Assembly (NCBI RefSeq): GCF_030538755.1
Contig: NZ_JAUNTJ010000010.1
Coordinates: 1 to 64,000 of the forward strand
Length of the DNA: 64,000 bases
Source: Paracoccus sp. (in: a-proteobacteria)
Lineage (GTDB): Bacteria; Pseudomonadota; Alphaproteobacteria; Rhodobacterales; Rhodobacteraceae
Direction of reading: 5' to 3'
Below the pieces are notes generated by a model. That model was given only the letters and a program-made list of their open reading frames with translations, had not been told where the DNA came from and did not search any database. Of this stretch, positions 55,591 through 64,000 are shown piece by piece. The stretch's first letter is position 1. Each line of letters begins with the position of its first letter. A program made the translations under genes and the position numbers.

Positions 55591-55959
55591 TCAGCCCGCC
55601 AGTTTGGCGCGGTGATCGAAGTCTTGCCAGTCGGCGCGGGCCAGCCATTGGTCCTGCGGCTGGCGGGCGGCCAGTTCGGCGGTGATTTCCACCTCGTCAA
55701 AGCCGACGCGGCGGGCCATGGCATATTGATCGGCGATCAGCTTGCCGGTGGCGCGCAGGCGTCCGGTAAAGCCCAGTTCCCGCAGACGGCGCGCCAGCGT
55801 AAAGCCGCGCCCGTCGCCCATGGCGGGAAAGTCCAGCGCGATCAGGCCGTGGTGGATGTGATCGACCAGTTCCGCCGGCAGCGTGTCGGATGTCAGGGTC
55901 ACATCGGGGGTGGCGTCAACGGGGTGAAAGCCATCGTCGCGAACCAGAATATTGCTCAT
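55591..55959 (-). CDS. DUF934 family protein (sulfur-assimilation-linked)
   Basis: A 122-residue cytosolic protein of the DUF934 family, which is found with assimilatory sulfite reductase genes in many proteobacteria; no biochemical role is known to me. It shows DFPAMGDGRGFTLARRLRELGFTGRLRATGKLIADQYAMARRVGFDEVEI, the family core. Its ATG at 55959 overlaps the cysH stop by 4 bp (ATGA), so they are co-translated. Confidence 0.9.
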   Translation of the reverse strand: MSNILVRDDGFHPVDATPDVTLTSDTLPAELVDHIHHGLIALDFPAMGDGRGFTLARRLRELGFTGRLRATGKLIADQYAMARRVGFDEVEITAELAARQPQDQWLARADWQDFDHRAKLAG

Positions 55960-56687
55960 GCCGGAACCTTTCCGCGGACCATCTTGCCGCCGATAAAATG
56001 AATGCCGCATTCGGTTTTTTCGCTGCCACGCCAACGGCCTGCGCGCGGGTCTTCACCCGGTTTCACGGGTGAGGTGCAGGGCGCGCAGCCGATCGAGGGA
56101 TAACCCCGTGCGACCAGCGGGTGACGCGGCAGGCGGTTTTCGATCATGTAATCCTGCACATCCTGCGCGCGCCAGTGGGCCAGCGGATTGATCCGCAGGC
56201 GCGAGGGTTCTTCGGGTTCGAAGAACTCCAGCGAGGTGCGCTCGCCCCCCTGAAAGCGTTTGCGCCCGGTGATCCATGCGTCGAATTTCGACAGCTCGCG
56301 TTCCAGCGGGATGGTCTTGCGAAAGTCGCAGCAGGCGTCGGTGCTGAACTGATGCAGGGTGCCGTCGGGGTCGTTGCGGGCGACCTCGGCATCGGTGGCG
56401 CGAACCACCTGCACATTGGTCAGGCCCAGTTTGGCCGCAACCTCGGCCTGATATTCCAGCGTTTCGGGGAACAGCATCTGCGTGTCGATGAACAGCACCG
56501 GCAGACCCGGCGCGGTTACGCTGACCATATGCAGCAACACCACCGATTCGGCGCCAAAGGACGATACCAGCGTCACCCGGCCCAGATCGGGGTCGTTCAC
56601 GGCGCGGCGCAGCACCTCGACCGCCGCGTGATGGCGGTAACGGTCGTTCAGCCGCGCGGCATGATCTTGCAGCGGCTCATCCAGCAT
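55956..56687 (-). CDS. cysH: Assimilatory adenylylsulfate reductase
   Basis: A 243-residue reductase converting APS (or PAPS) to sulfite with thioredoxin. VSSFGAESVVLLHMV near 41 binds nucleotide. The paired cysteines DACCDFRKTIPLERELS and GCAPCTSPVKPGEDPRAGRW are the [4Fe-4S] ligands of the APS-using type, and the catalytic Cys is in KTECGIH near the C-terminus. Use of APS and not PAPS is inferred from these four Cys. Overlaps cysI by 11 bp and DUF934 by 4 bp. Confidence 0.93.
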   Translation of the reverse strand: MLDEPLQDHAARLNDRYRHHAAVEVLRRAVNDPDLGRVTLVSSFGAESVVLLHMVSVTAPGLPVLFIDTQMLFPETLEYQAEVAAKLGLTNVQVVRATDAEVARNDPDGTLHQFSTDACCDFRKTIPLERELSKFDAWITGRKRFQGGERTSLEFFEPEEPSRLRINPLAHWRAQDVQDYMIENRLPRHPLVARGYPSIGCAPCTSPVKPGEDPRAGRWRGSEKTECGIHFIGGKMVRGKVPA

Positions 56688-58341
56688 GTTTGACAACCTC
56701 GGGATACAGCGCGGCCTTGAAGGGCGCTTGCCCAAGGCGGCGATAGGTGTCGATAAAGCGTTCCTGCGGCCCGCTGCGCAGGTCCAGATAGGCGCGCAGC
56801 AGCCGGTCGATGGCGGGCACCACCTCGTCATGCGGGAAACCGGCCCCGGCGCGTTCGCCGATGGCGGGGATCTCGGTGCCGTCGCCGCCAAGGGTGATCT
56901 GGTAATTCTCGACCCCGGCGCGATCCAGCCCCAGAATGCCGATATGGCCCAGATGGTGATGCCCGCAGGCGTTGATGCAGCCCGAGATGCGGATTTTCAT
57001 CTTGCCGATTTCGTCCTCCAGCCCCTGCGCGCGGAAATGGTCGGCAATGTCCTGCGCAATCGGGATCGAGCGGGCGGTGGCCAGCGTGCAGTAATCCATG
57101 CCGGGGCAGGCGATGATGTCGCTGGTCAGCCCGGCATTGGCGGTGGCCAGCCCGGCGTCCAGCAGCGCGTCATACAGCGCCTCGATGTCGGATTTGTGGA
57201 CATGCGGCAGCACCACGTTCTGATCGTGGCTGATGCGGATGTCGCCATGCCCGAACCGTTCGGCCAGCGTGGCGATCAGGCGCATCTGTTCGCTGGTGGC
57301 ATCGCCCGGCGTCACGCCCGGCGCCTTTAGCGTGACCACGACCGAGGCATAGCCCGGCGCGCGGTGCGGGTGCAGGTTGGTATCGCTCCACGACCGGAAA
57401 CCGGGGCGTGCCGCGCGGGCGGCGTCGAACCCGTCCGTGTCCGCAACGCGGAATTCCGGCGCGGCAAAGCGTTCGCGAAAGCTGGCCAGCGCATCACGGT
57501 CGGCCCCCGTAAAGGCGCGGCGACGGTTGGCGAATTCTTCCTCGGTTTCGGCGCGGAAGATGTCGATGCCGCGTTCGGCAACGGTGATCTTGATCCGCGC
57601 CTTGTATTTGTTGTCGCGCCGCCCCGACAGGTTATAGGTGGCGATGATCGCTTCCAGATAGGGCAGCAGGTCTTCGGCGGGCAGGAACTCGCGGATGACC
57701 TGACCCAGCATCGGCGTGCGGCCCAGACCGCCGCCGACCCATACCTGAAAGCCGGTCTGCCCGTCCTGCCGCACGATGCGCAGCCCGATGTCATGGGCGG
57801 CGACAAGGGCGCGGTCTTCGGCCCCGGCAGAGATGGCGATCTTGAACTTGCGCGGCAGGAACTGGAACTCGGCGTGGTCAGTGGACCACATGCGGATCAT
57901 TTCAGCCCATGGGCGCGGGTCTTCGATTTCATCCGCGGCAGCACCGGCGAAAACGTCGGTGGTGGTGTTGCGGATCGTGTTGCCGCTGGTCTGGATCGCG
58001 TGCATCCCGACCGAGGCCAGCGCGTCCAGCATATCGGGCACGTCAACCAGTTTCGGCCAGTTGAACTGGATGTTCTGCCGCGTGGTAAAGTGGCCATAGC
58101 CCCGATCCCACCGATCCGCGATTTCCGCCAGCATCCTGATCTGCGTCGGGCTGATCGTGCCATAGGGGATCGCCACCCGCAGCATATAGGCGTGCAATTG
58201 CAGGTAAACGCCGTTCATCAGCCGCAGCGGACGGAACTCATCCTCGGTCAGTGACCCGTCCAGACGGCGGGCGACCTGCGCGCGGAACTGCGCGGCGCGG
58301 TGGCGGACATATTCATCCGAGGTGGTGCGGGAATCAAACAT
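56677..58341 (-). CDS. cysI: Nitrite/sulfite reductase family, assimilatory sulfite reductase
   Basis: A 554-residue sirohaem-[4Fe-4S] enzyme reducing sulfite to sulfide. Sulfite-reductase half-domains are repeated (LRVAIPYGTISPTQIRMLAEIADRWDRGYGHFTTRQNIQFNWPKL, and ASVVVTLKAPGVTPG). The cluster cysteines are in IACPGMDYCTLA and ISGCINACGHHHLGHIG. It is more like the ferredoxin-type than the NADPH-flavoprotein type, consistent with fpr in the operon. GGAGACCGCAG precedes the ATG at 58341. It overlaps DUF2849 by 8 bp. Confidence 0.93.
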   Translation of the reverse strand: MFDSRTTSDEYVRHRAAQFRAQVARRLDGSLTEDEFRPLRLMNGVYLQLHAYMLRVAIPYGTISPTQIRMLAEIADRWDRGYGHFTTRQNIQFNWPKLVDVPDMLDALASVGMHAIQTSGNTIRNTTTDVFAGAAADEIEDPRPWAEMIRMWSTDHAEFQFLPRKFKIAISAGAEDRALVAAHDIGLRIVRQDGQTGFQVWVGGGLGRTPMLGQVIREFLPAEDLLPYLEAIIATYNLSGRRDNKYKARIKITVAERGIDIFRAETEEEFANRRRAFTGADRDALASFRERFAAPEFRVADTDGFDAARAARPGFRSWSDTNLHPHRAPGYASVVVTLKAPGVTPGDATSEQMRLIATLAERFGHGDIRISHDQNVVLPHVHKSDIEALYDALLDAGLATANAGLTSDIIACPGMDYCTLATARSIPIAQDIADHFRAQGLEDEIGKMKIRISGCINACGHHHLGHIGILGLDRAGVENYQITLGGDGTEIPAIGERAGAGFPHDEVVPAIDRLLRAYLDLRSGPQERFIDTYRRLGQAPFKAALYPEVVKHAG

Positions 58342-58690
58342 CTGCGGTCTCCGGCTGGCGGGTGCTGGCGGGTTGGAACGGTGCGGAAGGCTGGGCGCGG
58401 TGCGCATAGTTGGTCGGCCCGTGCTGGCGGAACGCCTCGCGGAAATGGGTCGGCTCGGGGCCGTTGGGGCCTCGCTTGGCCTCGATCAGATAGGGGCCGA
58501 CGACAATATCCGACTGTGCCAGCGCCTCGATCAGTGCGATCTGGGCGATGGCTTCGTCTTCGAACAGCGTGGCCTGGCGGGGATCGTGGGTCCAGCCGCC
58601 GTCGCACATCCACACGTTATGACCTTCGCGCAGATGGTTGGCGGTGATGACACCGGGTTTGACCTGCGTGGGCGCAAAGGCTTTGGACAT
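58334..58690 (-). CDS. DUF2849 family protein
   Basis: A 118-residue protein with the family features KPGVITANHLREGHNVWMCDGGWTHDPRQATLF, then IALIEALAQSDIVVGPYLIEA. It is the first gene of the cys operon; DUF2849 is commonly next to sulfite reductase, and a role in sulfite reductase function is inferred only from that. Start at 58690 with AGGTG upstream. In some relatives a sirohaem synthase gene (cysG) precedes it; here none does. Confidence 0.87.
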   Translation of the reverse strand: MSKAFAPTQVKPGVITANHLREGHNVWMCDGGWTHDPRQATLFEDEAIAQIALIEALAQSDIVVGPYLIEAKRGPNGPEPTHFREAFRQHGPTNYAHRAQPSAPFQPASTRQPETADV

Positions 58691-58790
58691 GGAAGCACCT
58701 ATCGTTTGGATAGCATGTATATAGAATTTTGTTCTGGATTTTGGCGATAGGGTCGGAAAAATAAGGATGATTGGTTCGAGAGGTTGCCCA

Positions 58791-59321
58791 ATGGCTGAAC
58801 AAGGTTCCAAAACATCCCCGGCAGAGGAAATCGCGGTCCGTCTGGACGATGTGGATAGGAAAATCCTTGCGCTGCTGCAAGAGGATGCCAGCCTGTCGCT
58901 GGATGAAATGGCCCGCCGCGTGGGCGCATCCAAGACTCCGGTCTGGAACCGCATCCGCCGCCTGCGCGAAGCCGGGGTGATCCGCCGTCAGGTCGCCATT
59001 CTCGACCCCGAGTCGCTGGGGCTTGAGGCGTGTTTCTTTGTTCTGGTGCGCACCAGCGAACATGACCCCGACTGGGCGGCGCGCTTTCTGGCCGCCGTCC
59101 GCGCCCGCCCCGAGGTGATCGAGGCGCACCGGCTGGCCGGCGACATCGACTATATCCTGAAGGTGCAGGTGCGTAACGCCCGCGCCTATGACCGTTTCTA
59201 TCAGGCGCTGATCTCCGAGGTGAAAATCCACAACGTCACCGCCCTGCTGTCGATGGAGGAGCTGAAGGCGACCAGCGCGCTGCCGATCCCCGACCTGCCC
59301 GCAGGCAAGGCGCAGGGCTAA
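58791..59321 (+). CDS. Lrp/AsnC family transcriptional regulator
   Basis: A 176-residue Lrp-type regulator with a longer N-terminus (20 residues before LDDVDRKILALLQEDASLSLDEMARRVGASKTPVWNRIRRLREAG, the winged helix). The RAM domain follows (CFFVLVRTSEHDPDW onward). It is divergent from the cys operon across 100 bp, so it may control sulfur assimilation and itself. An AT-rich site AGAATTTTGTTCT at 58733-58745 lies between. GAGG precedes the ATG at 58791. Confidence 0.87.
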   Translation: MAEQGSKTSPAEEIAVRLDDVDRKILALLQEDASLSLDEMARRVGASKTPVWNRIRRLREAGVIRRQVAILDPESLGLEACFFVLVRTSEHDPDWAARFLAAVRARPEVIEAHRLAGDIDYILKVQVRNARAYDRFYQALISEVKIHNVTALLSMEELKATSALPIPDLPAGKAQG

Positions 59322-59377
59322 GGCGGCGCGGCTTTGTGGCCTTGCTGCGGGTCGGGCGCGCGGGCTAGTCTGCGCGC

Positions 59378-59740
59378 ATGAAAGATAAAGATACAGTCAC
59401 CATCTGGCACAATCCCAAATGCAGCACCTCGCGCAATGCGCTGGCGCTGATCCGTGATGCGGGCATCGACCCCGTGGTGCGCGATTATCAGAAAGACCCG
59501 CCTTCGGCGCAGGAAATCCGTGATGCGCTGGCGGCGTTGGGGGTGCCTGCCCGCGACCTGATCCGGCAAAAGGGAACGCCCTATGACGATTTGGGCCTGG
59601 GCGATCCGTCGTTAAGCGATGACGACCTGATCGCCGCCATGGCCGCGCATCCGATTCTGATTCAGCGCCCGGTGGTGTTTTCAGCCAAAGGCGCGGTGAT
59701 CGGGCGACCTGTCGAGGCCGTGCGCAAGGTCTTGCCCTGA
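59378..59740 (+). CDS. arsC: Arsenate reductase (glutaredoxin-dependent ArsC)
   Basis: A 120-residue thioredoxin-fold enzyme reducing arsenate to arsenite with glutathione and glutaredoxin. The catalytic Cys15 is in [14 protein letters not shown], and the conserved Arg in LIQRPVVF near 97. Some members act on other substrates, such as YffB-like proteins, but the arsH partner supports an arsenic role. Its TGA shares a base with the ATG of arsH (TGATG). No arsR, arsB or ACR3 gene is adjacent. Confidence 0.88.
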   Translation: MKDKDTVTIWHNPKCSTSRNALALIRDAGIDPVVRDYQKDPPSAQEIRDALAALGVPARDLIRQKGTPYDDLGLGDPSLSDDDLIAAMAAHPILIQRPVVFSAKGAVIGRPVEAVRKVLP

Positions 59741-60429
59741 TGCGCCTGCGCCATCTGCCTGACCCGCATCATCTGCCTGCGCTGGAACCGGGGCGTTTCC
59801 GCCCGCGTCCGGCGGCGGGGCTTGGCCCGGATGATCCGCCGGTGCGGGTGCTGTTGCTGTATGGCAGCCTGCGCCGGCTCAGCTATTCGCGGCTGGCGGC
59901 AGAAGAGGCCGCGCGGCTGCTGATCGCCATGGGGGCAGAGGTTCGGCTTTTCGATCCTGCCGACCTGCCCTTTCCCGACCAGCACGCGGACGGCCACCCC
60001 GCCATTGCCGAGTTGCACGAGCATGTGCTGTGGAGCGATGCGATGATCTGGTCCAGCCCCGAAACGCATGGCCAGATGTCCGGGCTGATGAAGGCGCAGA
60101 TCGACCATATTCCGCTGAACATCGGGGCGATCCGCCCGACGCAGGGGCGCTGTCTGGCCTTGATGCAGGTCTGCGGCGGCTCGCAGAGCTTCAACGCGCT
60201 GAACGCCATGCGCGTGATGGGCCGCTGGATGCGGATGTTCACCATTCCCAACCAGTCGTCGGTGGCGCGCGCCCATGCCGAGTTTGATGAAAACGGACGG
60301 ATGCGGGCGTCGCCCTGTTATGACCGGATCGTTGATGTGGCCGAAGAACTGATCCGCTTTACCGTGCTGACCCGCCCGCATCGCGACCAGTTGGCCGACC
60401 GCTATTCCGAGCGACCGGCGGCGGGTTGA
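59740..60429 (+). CDS. arsH: Arsenical resistance protein ArsH (NADPH-dependent FMN reductase)
   Basis: A 229-residue flavodoxin-like FMN protein. ArsH oxidises trivalent methylarsenicals. It shows [27 protein letters not shown] near 35-61 (FMN phosphate loop [10 protein letters not shown]), [27 protein letters not shown] and [36 protein letters not shown], all typical of ArsH. Translated in coupling with arsC. Length matches. Confidence 0.93.
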   Translation: MRLRHLPDPHHLPALEPGRFRPRPAAGLGPDDPPVRVLLLYGSLRRLSYSRLAAEEAARLLIAMGAEVRLFDPADLPFPDQHADGHPAIAELHEHVLWSDAMIWSSPETHGQMSGLMKAQIDHIPLNIGAIRPTQGRCLALMQVCGGSQSFNALNAMRVMGRWMRMFTIPNQSSVARAHAEFDENGRMRASPCYDRIVDVAEELIRFTVLTRPHRDQLADRYSERPAAG

Positions 60430-60465
60430 GGGGCGCTAGCTGCTGTTGGGGCTGGCGCGGGGGCA

Positions 60466-60535
60466 GGGGGGCTGTCTGCCCCCCGTCGCGTTCCGCGACT
60501 CCCCCCGAGGATATTTGCCGGACCAAAGATGCGGG
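60466..60535. terminator. Double hairpin plus GGATATTT-type repeat element (copy C)
   Basis: After arsH: GGGGGGC/GCCCCCC around TGTCT, then GTCGCG/CGCGAC around TTC, then CCCCCCGAGGATATTTGCC and GGACCAAAGATGCGGG, ending at the edd stop. The tail closely matches copy A (20947-21004). It lies between convergent arsH and edd and could serve both. Confidence 0.7.
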
Positions 60536-62338
60536 TCAGACGACGGAACATGCGCCGGTGTCTGCGGAGCCGGCGGTGGCGCGGAAGGCGGCGAACAGTT
60601 CCCGGCCCATGCCCTGGCTGCCGGGTGTGGGGTCGAAGGGGGCGGGGGTGCGGGTGTCCCAGCCCTGGGTCAGGCAGTCGATCGTGCCTGCGGTTGCGTC
60701 CATGCGGATCATGTCGCCGTCGCGGATCAGTGCCAGCGGGCCACCGTTTGCGGCCTCGGGGGCGATGTGGATGGCGGCGGGCACCTTGCCCGAGGCGCCG
60801 GACATGCGGCCATCGGTCAGCAGCGCCACGCGCAGGCCGCGATCTTGCAGCACTGCAAGGATCGGCGTCAGCGAGTGCAGTTCCGGCATTCCGTTGGCGC
60901 GCGGTCCCTGAAAGCGGACGACGACCACGGTGTCCGAGGTGAACTCGCCCGCCTTGAACGCGGTCTTGACCTGTTCCTGATCGCTGAACACGCGGGCCGG
61001 GGCCTGAATGATGTGGCGTTCCGGGGCGACTGCGGATGTCTTGATGACGCCGCGGCCAAGGTTTCCGGCCAGTTGTTTCAGCCCGCCGGTGGGGGCAAAG
61101 GGATCGCTGGCGGGGCGCAGGATCTTGTCGTTCAGCGTTTCGCGTGCGCCGGTTTCCCAGCGGATTGCGGTGCCGTCCAGTTTCGGTTCGGCGGTATAGC
61201 CGTCCAGCCCGGTGCCGTTGATGGTTTTCACATCGGCGTGCAACAGGCCCGCATCCAGCAGGTGGCCAATCATATAGCCAAGGCCGCCTGCGGCGTGGAA
61301 GTGGTTCACGTCGGCCAGCCCGTTCGGATAGACGCGGGCCATCAGGGGCACGGTTTCCGACAGATCGTGGAAATCTTCGAGGTCGATCAGCACGCCGGCG
61401 GCGCGGGCCATGGCGGGCAGATGCAGGATCAGGTTGGTCGATCCGCCGGTCGCCATCAGCCCGACGATGCCGTTGACGAAGGCGCGTTCGTCCAGCACCT
61501 CGCCCGCGGGCAGGTAGTCGTTGCCAAGGCGGGTAATGGCGGCGGCGCGGCGAGTGGCCGCCACGGTCAGGGCCTGACGCAGCGGGGTGTTGGGGTTGAC
61601 GAATGATGATCCGGGCAGGTGCAGGCCCATGAACTCCATCAGCATCTGGTTGCTGTTGGCGGTGCCGTAAAAGGTGCAGGTGCCGGGGCTGTGATAGCTG
61701 GCCATTTCGGCGGCCATCAGCGCGTCGCGGCCCACCTCGCCTGCGGCGAATTGCTGGCGGACCTTGGCTTTTTCGTCATTGGGCAGGCCGGATGGCATGG
61801 GGCCGGCAGGGACAAAGACGGCGGGGATGTGGCCAAAGGTCGCGGCGGCGATGACAAGGCCCGGCACGATCTTGTCGCAGACGCCCAGATACATGGCGGC
61901 GTCGAACGTGTCATGGCTGAGCGCCACGCCTGTGGCCAGCGCGATCACGTCGCGGGAAAACAGCGACAGCTCCATCCCGGCGCGGCCCTGCGTCACGCCG
62001 TCGCACATGGCGGGCACGCCGCCCGCGACCTGCACGGTGGCGCCTGCATCATGACCGGCGGCGCGGATGATGTCGGGGAATTTCTCATAGGGCTGATGGG
62101 CGGACAGCATGTCATTATAGGCGCTGACGATGCCGATATTGGGTTTGCGGGTGGTCGCCAGATCGTCCTTGTCGTCCATCGCGGCATAGGCATGGGCCTG
62201 ATTGCCGCAGGACAGATGCGCCCGACGCGGGCCTTGTTCAGCGGCGGCGGCGATTTTCGCCAGATAGGCGGCGCGGCTGGCGGCGGACCGTTCGCGGATC
62301 CGGTCGGTGACACGTTCAACTGTGGCGTTCAGGCGCAT
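60536..62338 (-). CDS. edd: 6-Phosphogluconate dehydratase
   Basis: A 600-residue [4Fe-4S] dehydratase of the IlvD/Edd family, converting 6-phosphogluconate to KDPG in the Entner-Doudoroff pathway. [64 protein letters not shown] and [16 protein letters not shown] mark the family; the Edd-specific length (about 600) and [18 protein letters not shown] favour Edd over IlvD. eda is not in the window. AAGGAACATCGCG precedes the ATG at 62338. A LacI-type palindrome lies 41 bp upstream. Confidence 0.94.
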   Translation of the reverse strand: MRLNATVERVTDRIRERSAASRAAYLAKIAAAAEQGPRRAHLSCGNQAHAYAAMDDKDDLATTRKPNIGIVSAYNDMLSAHQPYEKFPDIIRAAGHDAGATVQVAGGVPAMCDGVTQGRAGMELSLFSRDVIALATGVALSHDTFDAAMYLGVCDKIVPGLVIAAATFGHIPAVFVPAGPMPSGLPNDEKAKVRQQFAAGEVGRDALMAAEMASYHSPGTCTFYGTANSNQMLMEFMGLHLPGSSFVNPNTPLRQALTVAATRRAAAITRLGNDYLPAGEVLDERAFVNGIVGLMATGGSTNLILHLPAMARAAGVLIDLEDFHDLSETVPLMARVYPNGLADVNHFHAAGGLGYMIGHLLDAGLLHADVKTINGTGLDGYTAEPKLDGTAIRWETGARETLNDKILRPASDPFAPTGGLKQLAGNLGRGVIKTSAVAPERHIIQAPARVFSDQEQVKTAFKAGEFTSDTVVVVRFQGPRANGMPELHSLTPILAVLQDRGLRVALLTDGRMSGASGKVPAAIHIAPEAANGGPLALIRDGDMIRMDATAGTIDCLTQGWDTRTPAPFDPTPGSQGMGRELFAAFRATAGSADTGACSVV

Positions 62339-62378
62339 CGCGATGTTCCTTGAGGCTGCTGTTCCGCGCAAGATAGGC

Positions 62379-62392
62379 CGTTAGCGTTAACG
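62379..62392. promoter_or_regulatory. LacI-family type operator upstream of edd
   Basis: CGTTAGCGTTAACG is a palindrome around a central CG with one mismatched pair, the form typical of LacI-family operators. In alphaproteobacteria the LacI-type regulator CceR represses Entner-Doudoroff genes; I recall a similar motif (GTTAGCGCTAAC) but cannot verify it here. It lies 41 bp before edd and 149 bp before nuoA. Confidence 0.5.
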
Positions 62393-62516
62393 ACGCAACC
62401 GGCGGTGGCGGCGATTTCTGGCATCACGCAGGGGATTTGGCGGCGCGCGACCGTTGACCACGGCAGGCGCGAGGGCTAAACCGGCAGCAGCCAAACCCGT
62501 CGCGGGTGAGCCATGA

Positions 62517-63451
<935 letters not shown>

Positions 63452-63454
63452 GCC

Positions 63455-64000
63455 ATGGCTGACGCAATCGCCCCCGTTTATCCCGATGTTGATGCGCTGG
63501 CCGAACTGGCCGAACATATCGCGCTGCGCCGCCCCGATGATGTGGTGGAGACCAGCATCGCGCTGGGTGAGCTGACCGTGACGGCAGTGGCCAACAACAT
63601 CGTCGAACTGGCCGAGTTTCTGCGCACCGATCCAAGCTGCCGCTTTGCCTCGCTGATCGACATCACGGCGGTGGATCATCCGGGCCGCACGGCGCGGTTC
63701 GATGTGGTCTGGCACTTTCTGTCGATGTATCGCAACCAGCGCATCCGCATCAAGGCAGCCGTGCGCGAGGATGAGGCCGCGCCCTCGCTGACCGGCGTGT
63801 TCCCCAATGCCAACTGGTATGAGCGTGAAGTGTTCGACATGTTCGGCATCGTCTTTGCCGGGCACGAGGATCTGCGCCGCATCCTGACCGATTATGGTTT
63901 CCGCGGCCATCCGCTGCGCAAGGATTTCCCCACCACCGGCTATGTCGAGGTGCGCTATGACGACGCTGCAAAGCGCGTCGTTTATGAACCCGTCAAGCTG
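63455..64000 (+). CDS. nuoC: NADH-quinone oxidoreductase subunit C (partial, runs off the window)
   Basis: The first 182 codons of NuoC, hydrophilic arm subunit of complex I. The visible family segments are [80 protein letters not shown], the 30-kDa subunit signature. GAGGTAAGCC precedes the ATG at 63455, 3 bases after nuoB. No stop before the window end. Confidence 0.94.
   Translation, partial: MADAIAPVYPDVDALAELAEHIALRRPDDVVETSIALGELTVTAVANNIVELAEFLRTDPSCRFASLIDITAVDHPGRTARFDVVWHFLSMYRNQRIRIKAAVREDEAAPSLTGVFPNANWYEREVFDMFGIVFAGHEDLRRILTDYGFRGHPLRKDFPTTGYVEVRYDDAAKRVVYEPVKL

Overview
The window is a GC-rich chromosomal segment from an alphaproteobacterium, almost certainly Rhodobacteraceae and probably close to Paracoccus. 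The reasons are the nuoABC cluster with Paracoccus-like NuoB, the DUF2849-cysI-cysH-DUF934-fpr sulfur operon, folK-rpoZ-rsh, the mreBCD-mrdA-rodA cluster, DUF1467 next to methylmalonyl-CoA epimerase, and short intergenic repeats that I associate with this family. It is overwhelmingly housekeeping core genome. I see no rRNA, insertion sequence, prophage, CRISPR array or integrated island. One tRNA gene is present.

Layout. 1-9208: YceI, DUF488, topA, an acetyltransferase, a lone response regulator, mce-DUF1467, an EI24 membrane protein with a nitroreductase, DUF167 and an M48 lipoprotein. 9209-9798 is a gene-free, visibly AT-richer stretch with a cluster of inverted repeats, followed by a small protein of unknown function. 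10237-24953 is rich in branched-chain amino acid genes: ilvN, ilvB, ilvC, two overlapping Lrp regulators, and leuA behind what looks like a ribosome-mediated attenuator with a Leu-rich leader peptide. Interspersed are bpt, glnE, dapA, a lytic transglycosylase and an EamA transporter. 26069-31686 is the cell-elongation cluster. 32581-36419 runs leftward: folK, rpoZ, rsh and DUF2062. A NYN-domain gene and a tRNA-Tyr with its own promoter follow. 40084-49924 holds ileS, queF, a LysR/SDR divergent pair, a truncated haemoglobin with a VOC protein, a TRIC-type channel, rnhA, a GST, ispH and rlmB. 50049-54601 holds envelope genes (YHS protein, a large OmpA-family protein with a duplicated module, a GT61 enzyme) and a CoA-binding protein behind a structured leader. 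54702-58690 is the assimilatory sulfate/sulfite reduction operon with a divergent Lrp regulator. The right end has arsC-arsH, edd and the start of the nuo operon.

Most of the unusual signal is regulatory rather than protein-coding: (i) a leuA leader-peptide attenuator; (ii) a 34-bp dispersed repeat, six copies, usually just after a stop codon; (iii) a second dispersed 3'-end element, a GC hairpin followed by a GGATATTT core, three copies; (iv) the palindrome cluster at 9209-9798; (v) a leader upstream of the CoA-binding gene that can sequester its ribosome binding site; (vi) a LacI-type operator before edd. I did not find a convincing new multi-gene system; the palindrome-rich region with its unknown gene and the two repeat families are the best leads. 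All function calls rest on sequence recognition without database searches.
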